Part shown: one piece after another, positions 8,282 to 17,050 of the stretch
Position numbering within the stretch: the stretch's first letter is position 1
Layout of the letters: every line of letters begins with the position of its first letter
Assembly: GCA_020054475.1 (NCBI GenBank)
Contig: JAHWGJ010000001.1
Span: forward strand, 58,434-122,433
Reading direction: 5' to 3'
Length of the DNA: 64,000 nucleotides
Source of the DNA: Thermoplasmata archaeon
GTDB taxonomy: Archaea > Thermoplasmatota > E2 > DHVEG-1
The notes under the pieces: model-generated
What the model saw: the letters and a program-made list of their open reading frames with translations, nothing else
The model's database searches: none
What the model was told of the DNA's origin: nothing
Position numbers and translations under genes: made by a program

Positions 8282-9131
8282 TTACATGTTTAGTTAATTT
8301 TCTCGATAAATACCTTGATAAGATACTTATAGAAAAAACAATTAATAAAAGGATAAATGCTGCAGCATAAGCCCTTTCCCTAACCAATGGAATAGGTGAA
8401 GAATACAAATGATATATCATTGTAGGAAGTGATGCAGTTGAATCAAAAATTGATTCAGGAATATTATCTGAAAAACCAGCAGTAAACAGTATGGAAGCAG
8501 CATCACCTATCCCACGTCCAAGACCTAAGAGAACACCAGCCATAATACCAGGGGCTGCTTGTTTACGAACAACCTTCAACGCGGTCTCAAATCTTGTAGA
8601 CCCTAATGAATATGCCCCCTCTTTGAGTCCATGAGGAACCATTTTGATAGATTCATCCATGTATCTAGTAATTATTGGTAATTCGAGTAAAGTCAAAGCA
8701 ACAATCCCTGCAATTAATGATGTTCCAATACCCAACAACATCATAATCATAAGACAAAAAATGCCATAAATTATCGAGGGAATCCCCCATAAAATGTCAA
8801 GTGATAATCGAATAAAAATTGAAATTTTAGGGTGGCTGAAATCTCTCTGTAAGAATAAAGCTATACCTAATCCAATCAAATAGGCGAAAGCCGTTGCAGG
8901 TAACGCAAGAAATAGAGAACCTAGAATTGCATTTAATATTCCACCCCCTTTTCCTAGATAATATCCCCCACTTGGTGTCTGGGTAATCATTTCCAGGCTA
9001 ATTGATGAAGCACCATTAAAGACAATCAATCCAACAATAATTACCAAGCTACCAATTACAATAATAAGAGAACTAATCATTAGGAATTTGAATAGTTTTT
9101 CTTCAAGAAATCTTCTGTTCAGTAATTCCAC
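8274..9131 (-). CDS. pstA: Phosphate ABC transporter permease PstA
   Basis: ABC permease motifs, e.g. LKEGAYSLGSTRFETALKVVRKQAAPGIMAGVLLGLGRGIGDAASILFTAG. Confidence 0.93.
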   Translation of the reverse strand: MELLNRRFLEEKLFKFLMISSLIIVIGSLVIIVGLIVFNGASSISLEMITQTPSGGYYLGKGGGILNAILGSLFLALPATAFAYLIGLGIALFLQRDFSHPKISIFIRLSLDILWGIPSIIYGIFCLMIMMLLGIGTSLIAGIVALTLLELPIITRYMDESIKMVPHGLKEGAYSLGSTRFETALKVVRKQAAPGIMAGVLLGLGRGIGDAASILFTAGFSDNIPESIFDSTASLPTMIYHLYSSPIPLVRERAYAAAFILLLIVFSISILSRYLSRKLTKHVIV

Positions 9132-10072
9132 CTCCTTTTCACTTTTCGAAGGAGTATGATACCTAACAAATTAAATATCAATACAACAACGAAAAGAATC
9201 AATGCTACAAACATAAGAGCTGATTCATATAATGGTATTGACATCATTTCCCCATATGCAGAAGCGATTAATGAAGCAAGAGTTTGTCCAGGATGAAATA
9301 GAGTTGAAGGAATTTTTGGTATTCCACCAACAACCATATTGACAGCTATTGTTTCACCAAAAGCCCTTCCGAAACCCAGCAATACCGCAGTTATAACACT
9401 AGGCGCAGAAGCACGGAGAATTACCTTCCTAATAGTTTCCCATTTAGTAGCTCCTACAGATAAAGATGCTTCTTTTAACTCAATCGGAATCGAACGAAAT
9501 GATTCAACACATAATGAGATAATTATTGGAAACACCATTACTGATAACGTGATGGATGCTGTAAAAATACATAAGCCAGTACTTTCAATCCCAAACCTAG
9601 GTGCAATGAAATCTTTAACTAGCGGAACAAGAAAGAGAAAAGCACATAACCCATAAACAACAGATGGAACACCAGCCAATACATCTATAAAAGGTCTAAG
9701 GAAAGATCTAGTTTTTTTATGAGCATATTCAGAAATATAAACGGCACTTAGTAAAGATATAGGAACAGCTATAAAAAGAGAAATTCCTGTTACAAAGATA
9801 GTTCCAGTTATAATCGGAAGAAGACCAAATTCACCCTTTTCAGGATTCCATAATGAAGAAAACAATAAATCAGTTAAGGAAACATTTTCAAAGATAGGTA
9901 TTGATTTGGAAAATAAAATTAGAAATATTAACACAAACAACGTTGAAACTATTATTGTTATTATTTGCATCAGTTTTATTCCGATGAAATCCCGAATTCT
10001 TCTTTTATTCATGTCATATTTTATATCAATTAATTTATTGTTATCATAACTCTGGTCTTTCACTTGTTTCAA
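9119..10072 (-). CDS. pstC: Phosphate ABC transporter permease PstC
   Basis: LKEASLSVGATKWETIRKVILRASAPSVITAVLLGFGRAFGETIAVNMVVG. Confidence 0.93.
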   Translation of the reverse strand: MKQVKDQSYDNNKLIDIKYDMNKRRIRDFIGIKLMQIITIIVSTLFVLIFLILFSKSIPIFENVSLTDLLFSSLWNPEKGEFGLLPIITGTIFVTGISLFIAVPISLLSAVYISEYAHKKTRSFLRPFIDVLAGVPSVVYGLCAFLFLVPLVKDFIAPRFGIESTGLCIFTASITLSVMVFPIIISLCVESFRSIPIELKEASLSVGATKWETIRKVILRASAPSVITAVLLGFGRAFGETIAVNMVVGGIPKIPSTLFHPGQTLASLIASAYGEMMSIPLYESALMFVALILFVVVLIFNLLGIILLRKVKRRWNY

Positions 10073-11012
10073 GATATTCTATTTGAATGTCTATGGTTTC
10101 TTGTGGTAATTTAATATAACCACTAATTGTAACAAACTGCTGGCCATCTGTTAAAATCCAATATACAAAATCTTTAACTAATCCTGTAAAACCTTTTTTC
10201 GTTACAAGATGTAATTCTCTCGCTGGTGGTGAAGGATAAGCGTTTCTTTCTATTGCTTCTACCATACTAGTTCTATTTCCATAAAAATTCTCATAATAAT
10301 CTAAAACACCATTTTCGTCTATATCTAAAGGAACAGGGTTTATCTTAGAAAAAGGTTCTTTCGTCTCTGCATCATATATAAAGTTGATGTTATTGTATCC
10401 TATACCATAGATATCTCCCTGAATTGATGCAGCAAGATTTGGGTCTCCATTTATTGCCGAATCAGCAACACTTGTTAAATCATCTTGTGTGTAATTTCCT
10501 AAATATTTTGCCCATGTTTGTGCTGCTCCACAAGCATCAGATCTAGTATAAACTTTAATTGGTTTAGTATTATTCAAATCTCCAATAAGTTCCCCCCAAG
10601 TTTTAATATCTCTCGTTATAAAAATTTCAATAAGTTGTTGTTTTGTTAACCCTTTTGTTAGAATATCCCCTATTATTGGATTTTCAGTATTTATTGTAGC
10701 AACTACCGCATCTTTTGCAACTGAAACCCAGAATATCCCTCGTTTTATTTCTTCTAGATATATTTCTCTGGATACCATACCTATATCAACTATGCCCATT
10801 ATTGCATCTGACATTCCCTTACCAGCGCCACCTGCAGAGACATCAATTTTAATATCAGGGTTTAAGTTTTCAAATTGGTCTGCCCATATACCCATTATAG
10901 GATATAATGCAAAAGCTCCAGAAACTTTTATTGTGGTTTTTCCTTCGTTTATACATCCACATGTACTAAACACTCCAACCAACAATATAACAATGGTAAT
11001 TTTTTTCATCAT
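10044..11012 (-). CDS. pstS: Phosphate ABC transporter substrate-binding protein PstS
   Basis: Lipoprotein signal (FSTCGC); VSGAFALYPIMGIWADQFE...DIKIDVSAGGAGKGMSDAIMGIVDIGMVSREI; operon position. Confidence 0.92.
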   Translation of the reverse strand: MMKKITIVILLVGVFSTCGCINEGKTTIKVSGAFALYPIMGIWADQFENLNPDIKIDVSAGGAGKGMSDAIMGIVDIGMVSREIYLEEIKRGIFWVSVAKDAVVATINTENPIIGDILTKGLTKQQLIEIFITRDIKTWGELIGDLNNTKPIKVYTRSDACGAAQTWAKYLGNYTQDDLTSVADSAINGDPNLAASIQGDIYGIGYNNINFIYDAETKEPFSKINPVPLDIDENGVLDYYENFYGNRTSMVEAIERNAYPSPPARELHLVTKKGFTGLVKDFVYWILTDGQQFVTISGYIKLPQETIDIQIEYLETSERPEL

Positions 11013-11293
11013 TTATATTCCCCCTTTTTAAAATTATCATCAAGAATTCTGAAAAATTCCATTAATGAATTTGATAACCTTTTATCGCCGATTATGCAGT
11101 ATATAACATTCAAAAAATCTCTTCTAGTTGCACCATAACTAATAGCTATTTTTACATATGAGTCAATTGAATATTTATCTCCTAAAAGAACCACATAAGA
11201 CAATGAAATTAATGCTCTAGTTTTTATATCGTGTAAATCTTGATCCAAAAAATTTTGAATATACTTATAAATTTTTATTTGGCTATCCTGCAT
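11009..11293 (-). CDS. CMD-like small helical protein coupled to pstS
   Basis: Stop overlaps the pstS start (ATGA); AISYGATRRDFLNVIYCIIGDKRLSNSLMEFFRIL resembles FDAGATCEDICKVASFVIRDKKIFNTIVELLRAI of 11646-11957. Confidence 0.65.
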   Translation of the reverse strand: MQDSQIKIYKYIQNFLDQDLHDIKTRALISLSYVVLLGDKYSIDSYVKIAISYGATRRDFLNVIYCIIGDKRLSNSLMEFFRILDDNFKKGEYK

Positions 11294-11465
11294 TTACTCA
11301 TTATTTAATATCAAGTTTTAAATATTTAAATTTATTGGTAAAATTCATATAATAAATGGATATATGCCATTTAATAATGTAACAATATGGCAATAAACCA
11401 AAATTTATTGGTTAATTTTTATAAATTAAAATATTAAAAAAATTAATTTTTATGAATAATATTAA

Positions 11466-11582
11466 TCAATCGAAATTCATGTAGGGTGCATAAATTTTTA
11501 TCGTTTCTTTTAATTCTTCAATTAATTCCTCTTGATTTTTTATTTTAGATTTCAACCCTTTTTCTATATTTATATCTTTCAT
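11466..11582 (-). CDS. Small hypothetical protein (38 aa)
   Basis: MKDINIEKGLKSKIKNQEELIEELKETIKIYAPYMNFD with upstream GAGGGGG. Confidence 0.5.
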   Translation of the reverse strand: MKDINIEKGLKSKIKNQEELIEELKETIKIYAPYMNFD

Positions 11583-11645
11583 ATACCCCCTCATTTCTAA
11601 ATATTGATTGCAAATTTATTAATGGCTAATTCAATATATTATCAA

Positions 11646-11957
11646 TCAATCTATCTCTTTACAATCGTCTATTACTGAGATATAGGGTGTTCTCTTATTC
11701 TCTTCATATCTTATTGCTCGTAAAAGCTCTACTATTGTATTGAAAATTTTTTTATCTCGAATAACAAATGATGCTACTTTACAAATATCTTCACATGTTG
11801 CTCCCGCATCAAAAGTTTTCCTAACTTGATCAGCTATAGCATTAATCTCCCCATATCGCAAAATATTTCCCAATAATACAAGTTCTTTTCTTTTATCGTC
11901 TAATATTTCAAGATTGAATATTCCAGGCATCTTTAAACTTACAAGTACTTGATTCAT
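11646..11957 (-). CDS. CMD-like small protein, divergent partner of the 12113 RHH gene
   Basis: NAIADQVRKTFDAGATCEDICKVASFVIRDKKIFNTIVELLRAIRYEE; no CxxC pair. Confidence 0.65.
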   Translation of the reverse strand: MNQVLVSLKMPGIFNLEILDDKRKELVLLGNILRYGEINAIADQVRKTFDAGATCEDICKVASFVIRDKKIFNTIVELLRAIRYEENKRTPYISVIDDCKEID

Positions 11958-12060
11958 ATTTTGTTATATCACAAATATTTATTTTATGAAAACAAATATT
12001 AAAAGCTATTTACTATAATATATTAATATCAAATATACAAGATTATATATTATTCAAAGA

Positions 12061-12076
12061 TCATCATTTATCATCA
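12061..12076 (+). promoter_or_regulatory. Candidate operator: TCATCA-TTTA-TCATCA, 10-bp period
   Basis: Conserved in position and spacing with two paralogous modules. Confidence 0.5.
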
Positions 12077-12112
12077 TTTTATTTATAAAGGATTTAAACA
12101 TTATAATCTACT

Positions 12113-12640
12113 ATGAAAAGATTATGTGCATATTTTGATGATGAATCAACAGCTATTATTGAAAAATATGAAAAAAAATATGGTGGATCAACTGCAGCAC
12201 TTCTTAGGAGAGCTCTTCAATGCTTGAAAAATCATGAAGAAGCCCAAGAAAAAACACCCTGGGAGAATATTATAGCTTATGTAGATTTCTTAGCTTGCAT
12301 GGAACATGTAATAGTTGATATTGCACATTGGAAATCAATATTTACAGAGATTGGTGAAGGGTCTGAAAAATTTTGGGAGGAAATACGTATAATAGGTGAA
12401 GAACATACTAAGGAATATTACGACAAGGGATTAAAAAATATAAAAGAAATTTTAGAATATGTTGAAAAGACGAATTGGTATAAACTTAGTATTGATTCAG
12501 ATACTAGTTTTACTTTGATATTAGCTGTCTCTGAGTCTAGTGAATTTGTCAAGAATTTTTTTCAAGGATTTTTTAAAAATTATTCCAGAAAAGTTGAAAT
12601 TATCGAAGATTATAAAAAAATTCGAATTAGATTGATTTAA
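12113..12640 (+). CDS. Putative RHH regulator with unassigned C-terminal domain
   Basis: MKRLCAYFDDESTAIIEKYEKKYGGSTAALLRRALQCL (RHH-like); C-terminal region clearly paralogous to 18732-19262. Confidence 0.7.
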   Translation: MKRLCAYFDDESTAIIEKYEKKYGGSTAALLRRALQCLKNHEEAQEKTPWENIIAYVDFLACMEHVIVDIAHWKSIFTEIGEGSEKFWEEIRIIGEEHTKEYYDKGLKNIKEILEYVEKTNWYKLSIDSDTSFTLILAVSESSEFVKNFFQGFFKNYSRKVEIIEDYKKIRIRLI

Positions 12641-12784
12641 TTATAATTATCCTCAAATTCATCAAGCAAAATAATAACTTTCAGTTCAATTTATTTGTTA
12701 TTATGAATGCTATCAGCAAAATCAATATTTCTAGAATTTTCATATTTATATCTCACTATGTCGCAACTCAATAATATTATAAAT

Positions 12785-12850
12785 ATGGTAGAAGGAAATT
12801 AATTTAATAAGTAAAGAGATTATTTCTCTAAACTCATGTCCTTCTACCAT
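12785..12850. other. Perfect 12-bp inverted repeat with nested 5-bp hairpin; candidate structured RNA or terminator
   Basis: ATGGTAGAAGGA (12785-12796) / TCCTTCTACCAT (12839-12850); inner AGAGA/TCTCT. Confidence 0.55.
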
Positions 12851-12941
12851 TATAAGTTCCCTTTCAACCCCCAAAAAAAAATCAGTATAATCCAACATAT
12901 AAATGTGTTTAATTGTTTATATTAAATTATATTCATGTATA

Positions 12942-13031
12942 TTAATTCCTTTTTGCTACTCCACAACAAGGGCAATAATATTCATCCCCATCTTTTGTTT
13001 TCATCATTCCATATCCACAATCACAAATCAT
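12942..13031 (-). CDS. Zinc-ribbon microprotein (29 aa)
   Basis: MICDCGYGMMKTKDGDEYYCPCCGVAKRN, preceded by GGAGGGAG. Confidence 0.65.
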   Translation of the reverse strand: MICDCGYGMMKTKDGDEYYCPCCGVAKRN

Positions 13032-13449
13032 TTTTCTCCCTCCATTCTCTAAAACAATTATCATCACAGAAAATTTTTTTTTTGTAAACTGTTGCTGTTA
13101 CTAAATTTAATTTCATCCTACAATATTTACATTTCATCCTGTAATAAATTAATAAAATAAAAGATATAAACCTGATTAATACTTTGTATTAAATTATATT
13201 AAAATATATTCAATATAACAACATAGCAACAAAAAAACAAACCTGAATAAATTAACTTATAACTTAATCATTTTTTTTTGCATAAAAAAATTAGTAAAAC
13301 AAATATAAATAAAATAAAAAACAAAGATTGTATACAAATTTCAATTATAGCAAATATCTCATATAAAATTATCTTTGCTAATTCCATAGGAACTCCTTTA
13401 ATTTATTAATAAAAAAAAAATATTGATTCAATAATGAAATATATTTAGA

Positions 13450-16164
13450 TTAAATAGGTAGAATCTTCCCACTTTCCAGCAATATTTTATTATCATTAAA
13501 TACTTCATATTCAATATTATATTCTCCAGGATCTCCTCGCGTGATTTTAAAATTCTTTTCTTCACATAATTGAATCATAGGAGTATTATCGCTAAGGACA
13601 ATCCCATATATTTTTTTTATTCCTTTATCTCTTGCTATTTCAAACATGAAATCCATAAACTCAGATCCAAGTCCAAGTCTTTGCCATTTATCCCCAACAA
13701 CTATTGCAAATTCAGCTTCTTTATTTCTAATAGGATCAGCAATTATTCTTATAACCCCTAATAATCTTTTATTCCCTTTATCATTTATCTCTGCAACAAT
13801 ACCTAATTCACGATCATAATCAATATTACAATATCTGGTTCTCATTTCATGTGGAGTATCTTTTATTATTCTAAAAAAACGGTATCTCACAGTTTCTTTT
13901 GAGAAATTCTTAAACATATCAAGCCATAACATCTCATCTTCAGGCTTAATTGGTCTTAATATTACTTCAGAATCATCTTTCATTTTAACTTTTTTAATAT
14001 ATTTAGTTGGATATGAGCTTATTGTTTGATGCTGAGATGTCTTATACTCTTCATCAAGTATTATTCTAGCATCAACAGCTATAACTTCATCATTATTTAT
14101 TATCAAAGGATTTATATCGATTTCTTTAATCTCAGGGTTATCAATTATTAAATGAGAAAAATTTATCAATGTTTCTTCAACTTTTTTAATATCAACCGGT
14201 GATATTCCTCGAAATCCTTTCAATAATTTATACGCTTTTGTTTGTTCAATTATCCTTCTTGCTAATATTTGATTAAGAGGAGGCAATCCAATTGCACGAT
14301 CTTTAAATAATTCAGTATATATACCACCTAGTCCAAATAATATAATTGAGCCGAAAACAGGGTCTTTCTTTGAACCTAAAATTAACTCGTATCCCTTATT
14401 TTTAATCATCTTCTGTATTGTTACACCAATTATTTTTACTTCAGAAGTTTTCTCTTTTACTTCTTTCATCATTGTATTATAACTATTTCGAATCTCATTT
14501 TCATCTCTTATATCAAGTTTGACTCCTCCAATATCGCTTTTATGTGATATCTGTGGTGATAATATCTTCATAACCACTGGAAATCCAATTTTTTTTGCAG
14601 TTTCTACTGCTTGATCTTCTGATTTAACTACATATGGTTTTGTTGTTTTAATCCCATATTTTTCAATAATTTCTTTTGATTCATCTTCATTAAGTAAAAC
14701 TCTTTTTTCATTTAATGCATTAACAAATATTTTCCTTTGTTTTGGTTTTAATTTTACTGAATTCTTTATTTCAATGTCTACAGGTGTTTCATATAATAAT
14801 TCAAGATTTCCAGAGTAATTATATAGATACATATATGCTTCTACTGCTTCTTCTGGAGTTGGATATGTTGGAATTCCATTTCGATTAAGGATTTGCCTTG
14901 CATGATGAACATTTTCCTCACCAATAAATGAAGTTAGAATTGGTTTCCCTGATTTCTTAGAAATATCAATTATTCTTTCAGCGAGTTTAGTTGGATTAGC
15001 CATAACCTGAGGAACACATATAATTAATATCCCATCAATATTATCATCCTTAAGGCATACATCAATTACTCCACTATAGATTTCCTCATCAGAGTCCCCA
15101 ATAATATCAATTGGATTGCTCTTACTCCAGTGTTTGGGAAGAAAATCATTTAAATTTTCCATTGTCTCATTTGATAGTTTTGCAAGTCTACCTCCTTCTT
15201 CAATTATTTTATCTGTAGCAAGAACACCTGGTCCACCTGCATTAGTTATAATTGCAAGATTTGAACCAGTTGGATGGGGTTGTTTTGCTAGAATTGACGA
15301 ACAATTAAATAAATCACCTATCTCTTTTACTCTTACAATACCCGCTCTTTTAAATGCAGCATTATAAATAGCATCATCACCAGCCAATGCCCCTGTATGA
15401 GATGACGCCGCAATAGCGCCCTCCTTATATCGACCTGCTTTAATCACTATTATTGGTTTTACACGTGCAAAACTCCTAGATGCACTCATAAATTTTCTAG
15501 CATCAGTAATAGATTCAACATATAGAAGAATACTTCTCGTATGCATATCCATACCAAAATAATCAATAAGATCACCAAAATCAATATCCAACATTGAACC
15601 AACAGATATAAATGAACTGAAACCAACTTTTGACGATGCAGCCCAATCAAGAATAGAACCACATATCGCCCCACTTTGTGAAAATAATGCAATGTTTCCT
15701 TCTCCGGCCATTGAATCAGCAAAACTAGCATTAAGATTCAAATAAGGTAGAATAAACCCGACACAATTTGGCCCCAGAATTCGAAGACCATATTTATCCC
15801 TTATCTTTTTTATTTTTTCTTCTAATAATCTTCCTTCTTCACCAATCTCCTTAAACCCTGCAGATATTATAACGATTCCCTTTATTCCCTTTTCACCACA
15901 TTGTTTAATAACATCAGGGACAATTTTAGAGGGCACTGCAATTATAGAAAGATCAACAACCAATGGTAAATCATTAACTGTAGGATATGCTTGAACACCT
16001 TGAATACTCTTATTTTTAATATTTATTGGATAGACAACTCCTTCATAACCTGATCCAATAAGATTACGGAATATTCTATATCCTGCAGTTCCAATCTTAT
16101 TACTAGCACCAATCACAGCGATACTATTTGGCTTAAATATTTTATCAAGATTATTTACTCCCAT
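13450..16164 (-). CDS. ADP-forming acyl-CoA synthetase (alpha+beta fusion) with C-terminal GNAT acetyltransferase domain
   Basis: N-terminal CoA-binding IAVIGASNKIGTAGYRIFRNL, ATP-grasp VVMKILSPQISHKSDIGGVKL, C-terminal IVVGDKWQRLGLGSEFMDFMFEIARDKG. Confidence 0.92.
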   Translation of the reverse strand: MGVNNLDKIFKPNSIAVIGASNKIGTAGYRIFRNLIGSGYEGVVYPINIKNKSIQGVQAYPTVNDLPLVVDLSIIAVPSKIVPDVIKQCGEKGIKGIVIISAGFKEIGEEGRLLEEKIKKIRDKYGLRILGPNCVGFILPYLNLNASFADSMAGEGNIALFSQSGAICGSILDWAASSKVGFSSFISVGSMLDIDFGDLIDYFGMDMHTRSILLYVESITDARKFMSASRSFARVKPIIVIKAGRYKEGAIAASSHTGALAGDDAIYNAAFKRAGIVRVKEIGDLFNCSSILAKQPHPTGSNLAIITNAGGPGVLATDKIIEEGGRLAKLSNETMENLNDFLPKHWSKSNPIDIIGDSDEEIYSGVIDVCLKDDNIDGILIICVPQVMANPTKLAERIIDISKKSGKPILTSFIGEENVHHARQILNRNGIPTYPTPEEAVEAYMYLYNYSGNLELLYETPVDIEIKNSVKLKPKQRKIFVNALNEKRVLLNEDESKEIIEKYGIKTTKPYVVKSEDQAVETAKKIGFPVVMKILSPQISHKSDIGGVKLDIRDENEIRNSYNTMMKEVKEKTSEVKIIGVTIQKMIKNKGYELILGSKKDPVFGSIILFGLGGIYTELFKDRAIGLPPLNQILARRIIEQTKAYKLLKGFRGISPVDIKKVEETLINFSHLIIDNPEIKEIDINPLIINNDEVIAVDARIILDEEYKTSQHQTISSYPTKYIKKVKMKDDSEVILRPIKPEDEMLWLDMFKNFSKETVRYRFFRIIKDTPHEMRTRYCNIDYDRELGIVAEINDKGNKRLLGVIRIIADPIRNKEAEFAIVVGDKWQRLGLGSEFMDFMFEIARDKGIKKIYGIVLSDNTPMIQLCEEKNFKITRGDPGEYNIEYEVFNDNKILLESGKILPI

Positions 16165-16490
16165 ATTTTTTCCTCAGATTTATTTTTTTCTTCCTAATAA
16201 CTAACATATTACTATTATCTCCAAATATTTTATTTTAAGAGGATGAATCATTTATACAGTCATATCATAAAGATTTTATCAAATACATAATTCTCTATCA
16301 TATTGTGTTTTGCCTAATCTTCAAATCCACTCATTTTCTAAACTTCATTCTAAATCTATGAAATATCCAAGTTAAAACTGCAATTCCAAATACTGCTATT
16401 AATACTCTTAACATAGTCTCCAATAAAGAGCCAGATCTTAGAGGAAACAAGGGCACCAAGCCATTCTATCCCCTCACCCTATTACTCTCT

Positions 16491-16625
16491 TTATTCTTTC
16501 CTTGCCAAAATTGCCCCACATTTTGGACATAGGCATTCGCCTCCATGACCACGTGCAAAACCGCCTCTTCTAGCTCCGGTCATAGGTCCACGGCCTTCAG
16601 GACCTGTTCCATCACCACCTGGCAT
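16491..16625 (-). CDS. GDGTGPxGRGPMTG-type small Cys protein (44 aa)
   Basis: MPGGDGTGPEGRGPMTGARRGGFARGHGGECLCPKCGAILARKE; resembles DUF5320-type N-terminal motif. Confidence 0.75.
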   Translation of the reverse strand: MPGGDGTGPEGRGPMTGARRGGFARGHGGECLCPKCGAILARKE

Positions 16626-16641
16626 ATTTTATTTCACCTCC

Positions 16642-16953
16642 TTAATTTTCAATATTTTCATGTTTTTTAGACCATTCAAAATAATTTTTCTCTCTTCTTT
16701 TCCCTTCTTCTCTTTTCTTTGCTTTTTCTTCAATGTGTTTTTTCTTTTCTGCCATTTCTTCTCTCAAAACCTTAATCTTAAAATTTATAATATTGATTTT
16801 CTCTTCAATACGTTCCTTTTGAGAAATGAAGTAATAAACTGTAACTCTGAGTTTCTTCCATTCTATTCTAAGTTTTTCAATTTGTTTTTGTTTTTTTTCA
16901 ATATTTCTTTCAAGTTTTGTAATATTTTTCTCCATTATTTTAAATAAAATCAT
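16642..16953 (-). CDS. Small coiled-coil protein
   Basis: Heptad-rich, Lys/Glu-rich; start overlaps the upstream stop (ATGA). Confidence 0.65.
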   Translation of the reverse strand: MILFKIMEKNITKLERNIEKKQKQIEKLRIEWKKLRVTVYYFISQKERIEEKINIINFKIKVLREEMAEKKKHIEEKAKKREEGKRREKNYFEWSKKHENIEN

Positions 16954-17039
16954 ACTAATCTCTTTTTCCCTTTAAATTTACGCATTCGTTTATGTAATTC
17001 CCTAATTCTTCTATCCGTATGATTCTCATATTTATTCAT
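16950..17039 (-). CDS. Basic microprotein (29 aa)
   Basis: MNKYENHTDRRIRELHKRMRKFKGKKRLV; its TGA overlaps the ATG of the coiled-coil ORF. Confidence 0.5.
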   Translation of the reverse strand: MNKYENHTDRRIRELHKRMRKFKGKKRLV

Positions 17040-17050
17040 GTTATTTACCT

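Noticed and set aside
9339-9656. Plus-strand ORF antisense to pstC
   Set aside because: Shadow of a well-supported coding gene; no family resemblance
15486-15731. Same-strand ORF inside the acyl-CoA synthetase gene
   Set aside because: Out-of-frame shadow of a clearly coding region
16660-16947. Phe-rich plus-strand ORF
   Set aside because: Antisense of the Lys/Glu-rich coiled-coil gene, which produces Phe/Leu artefacts
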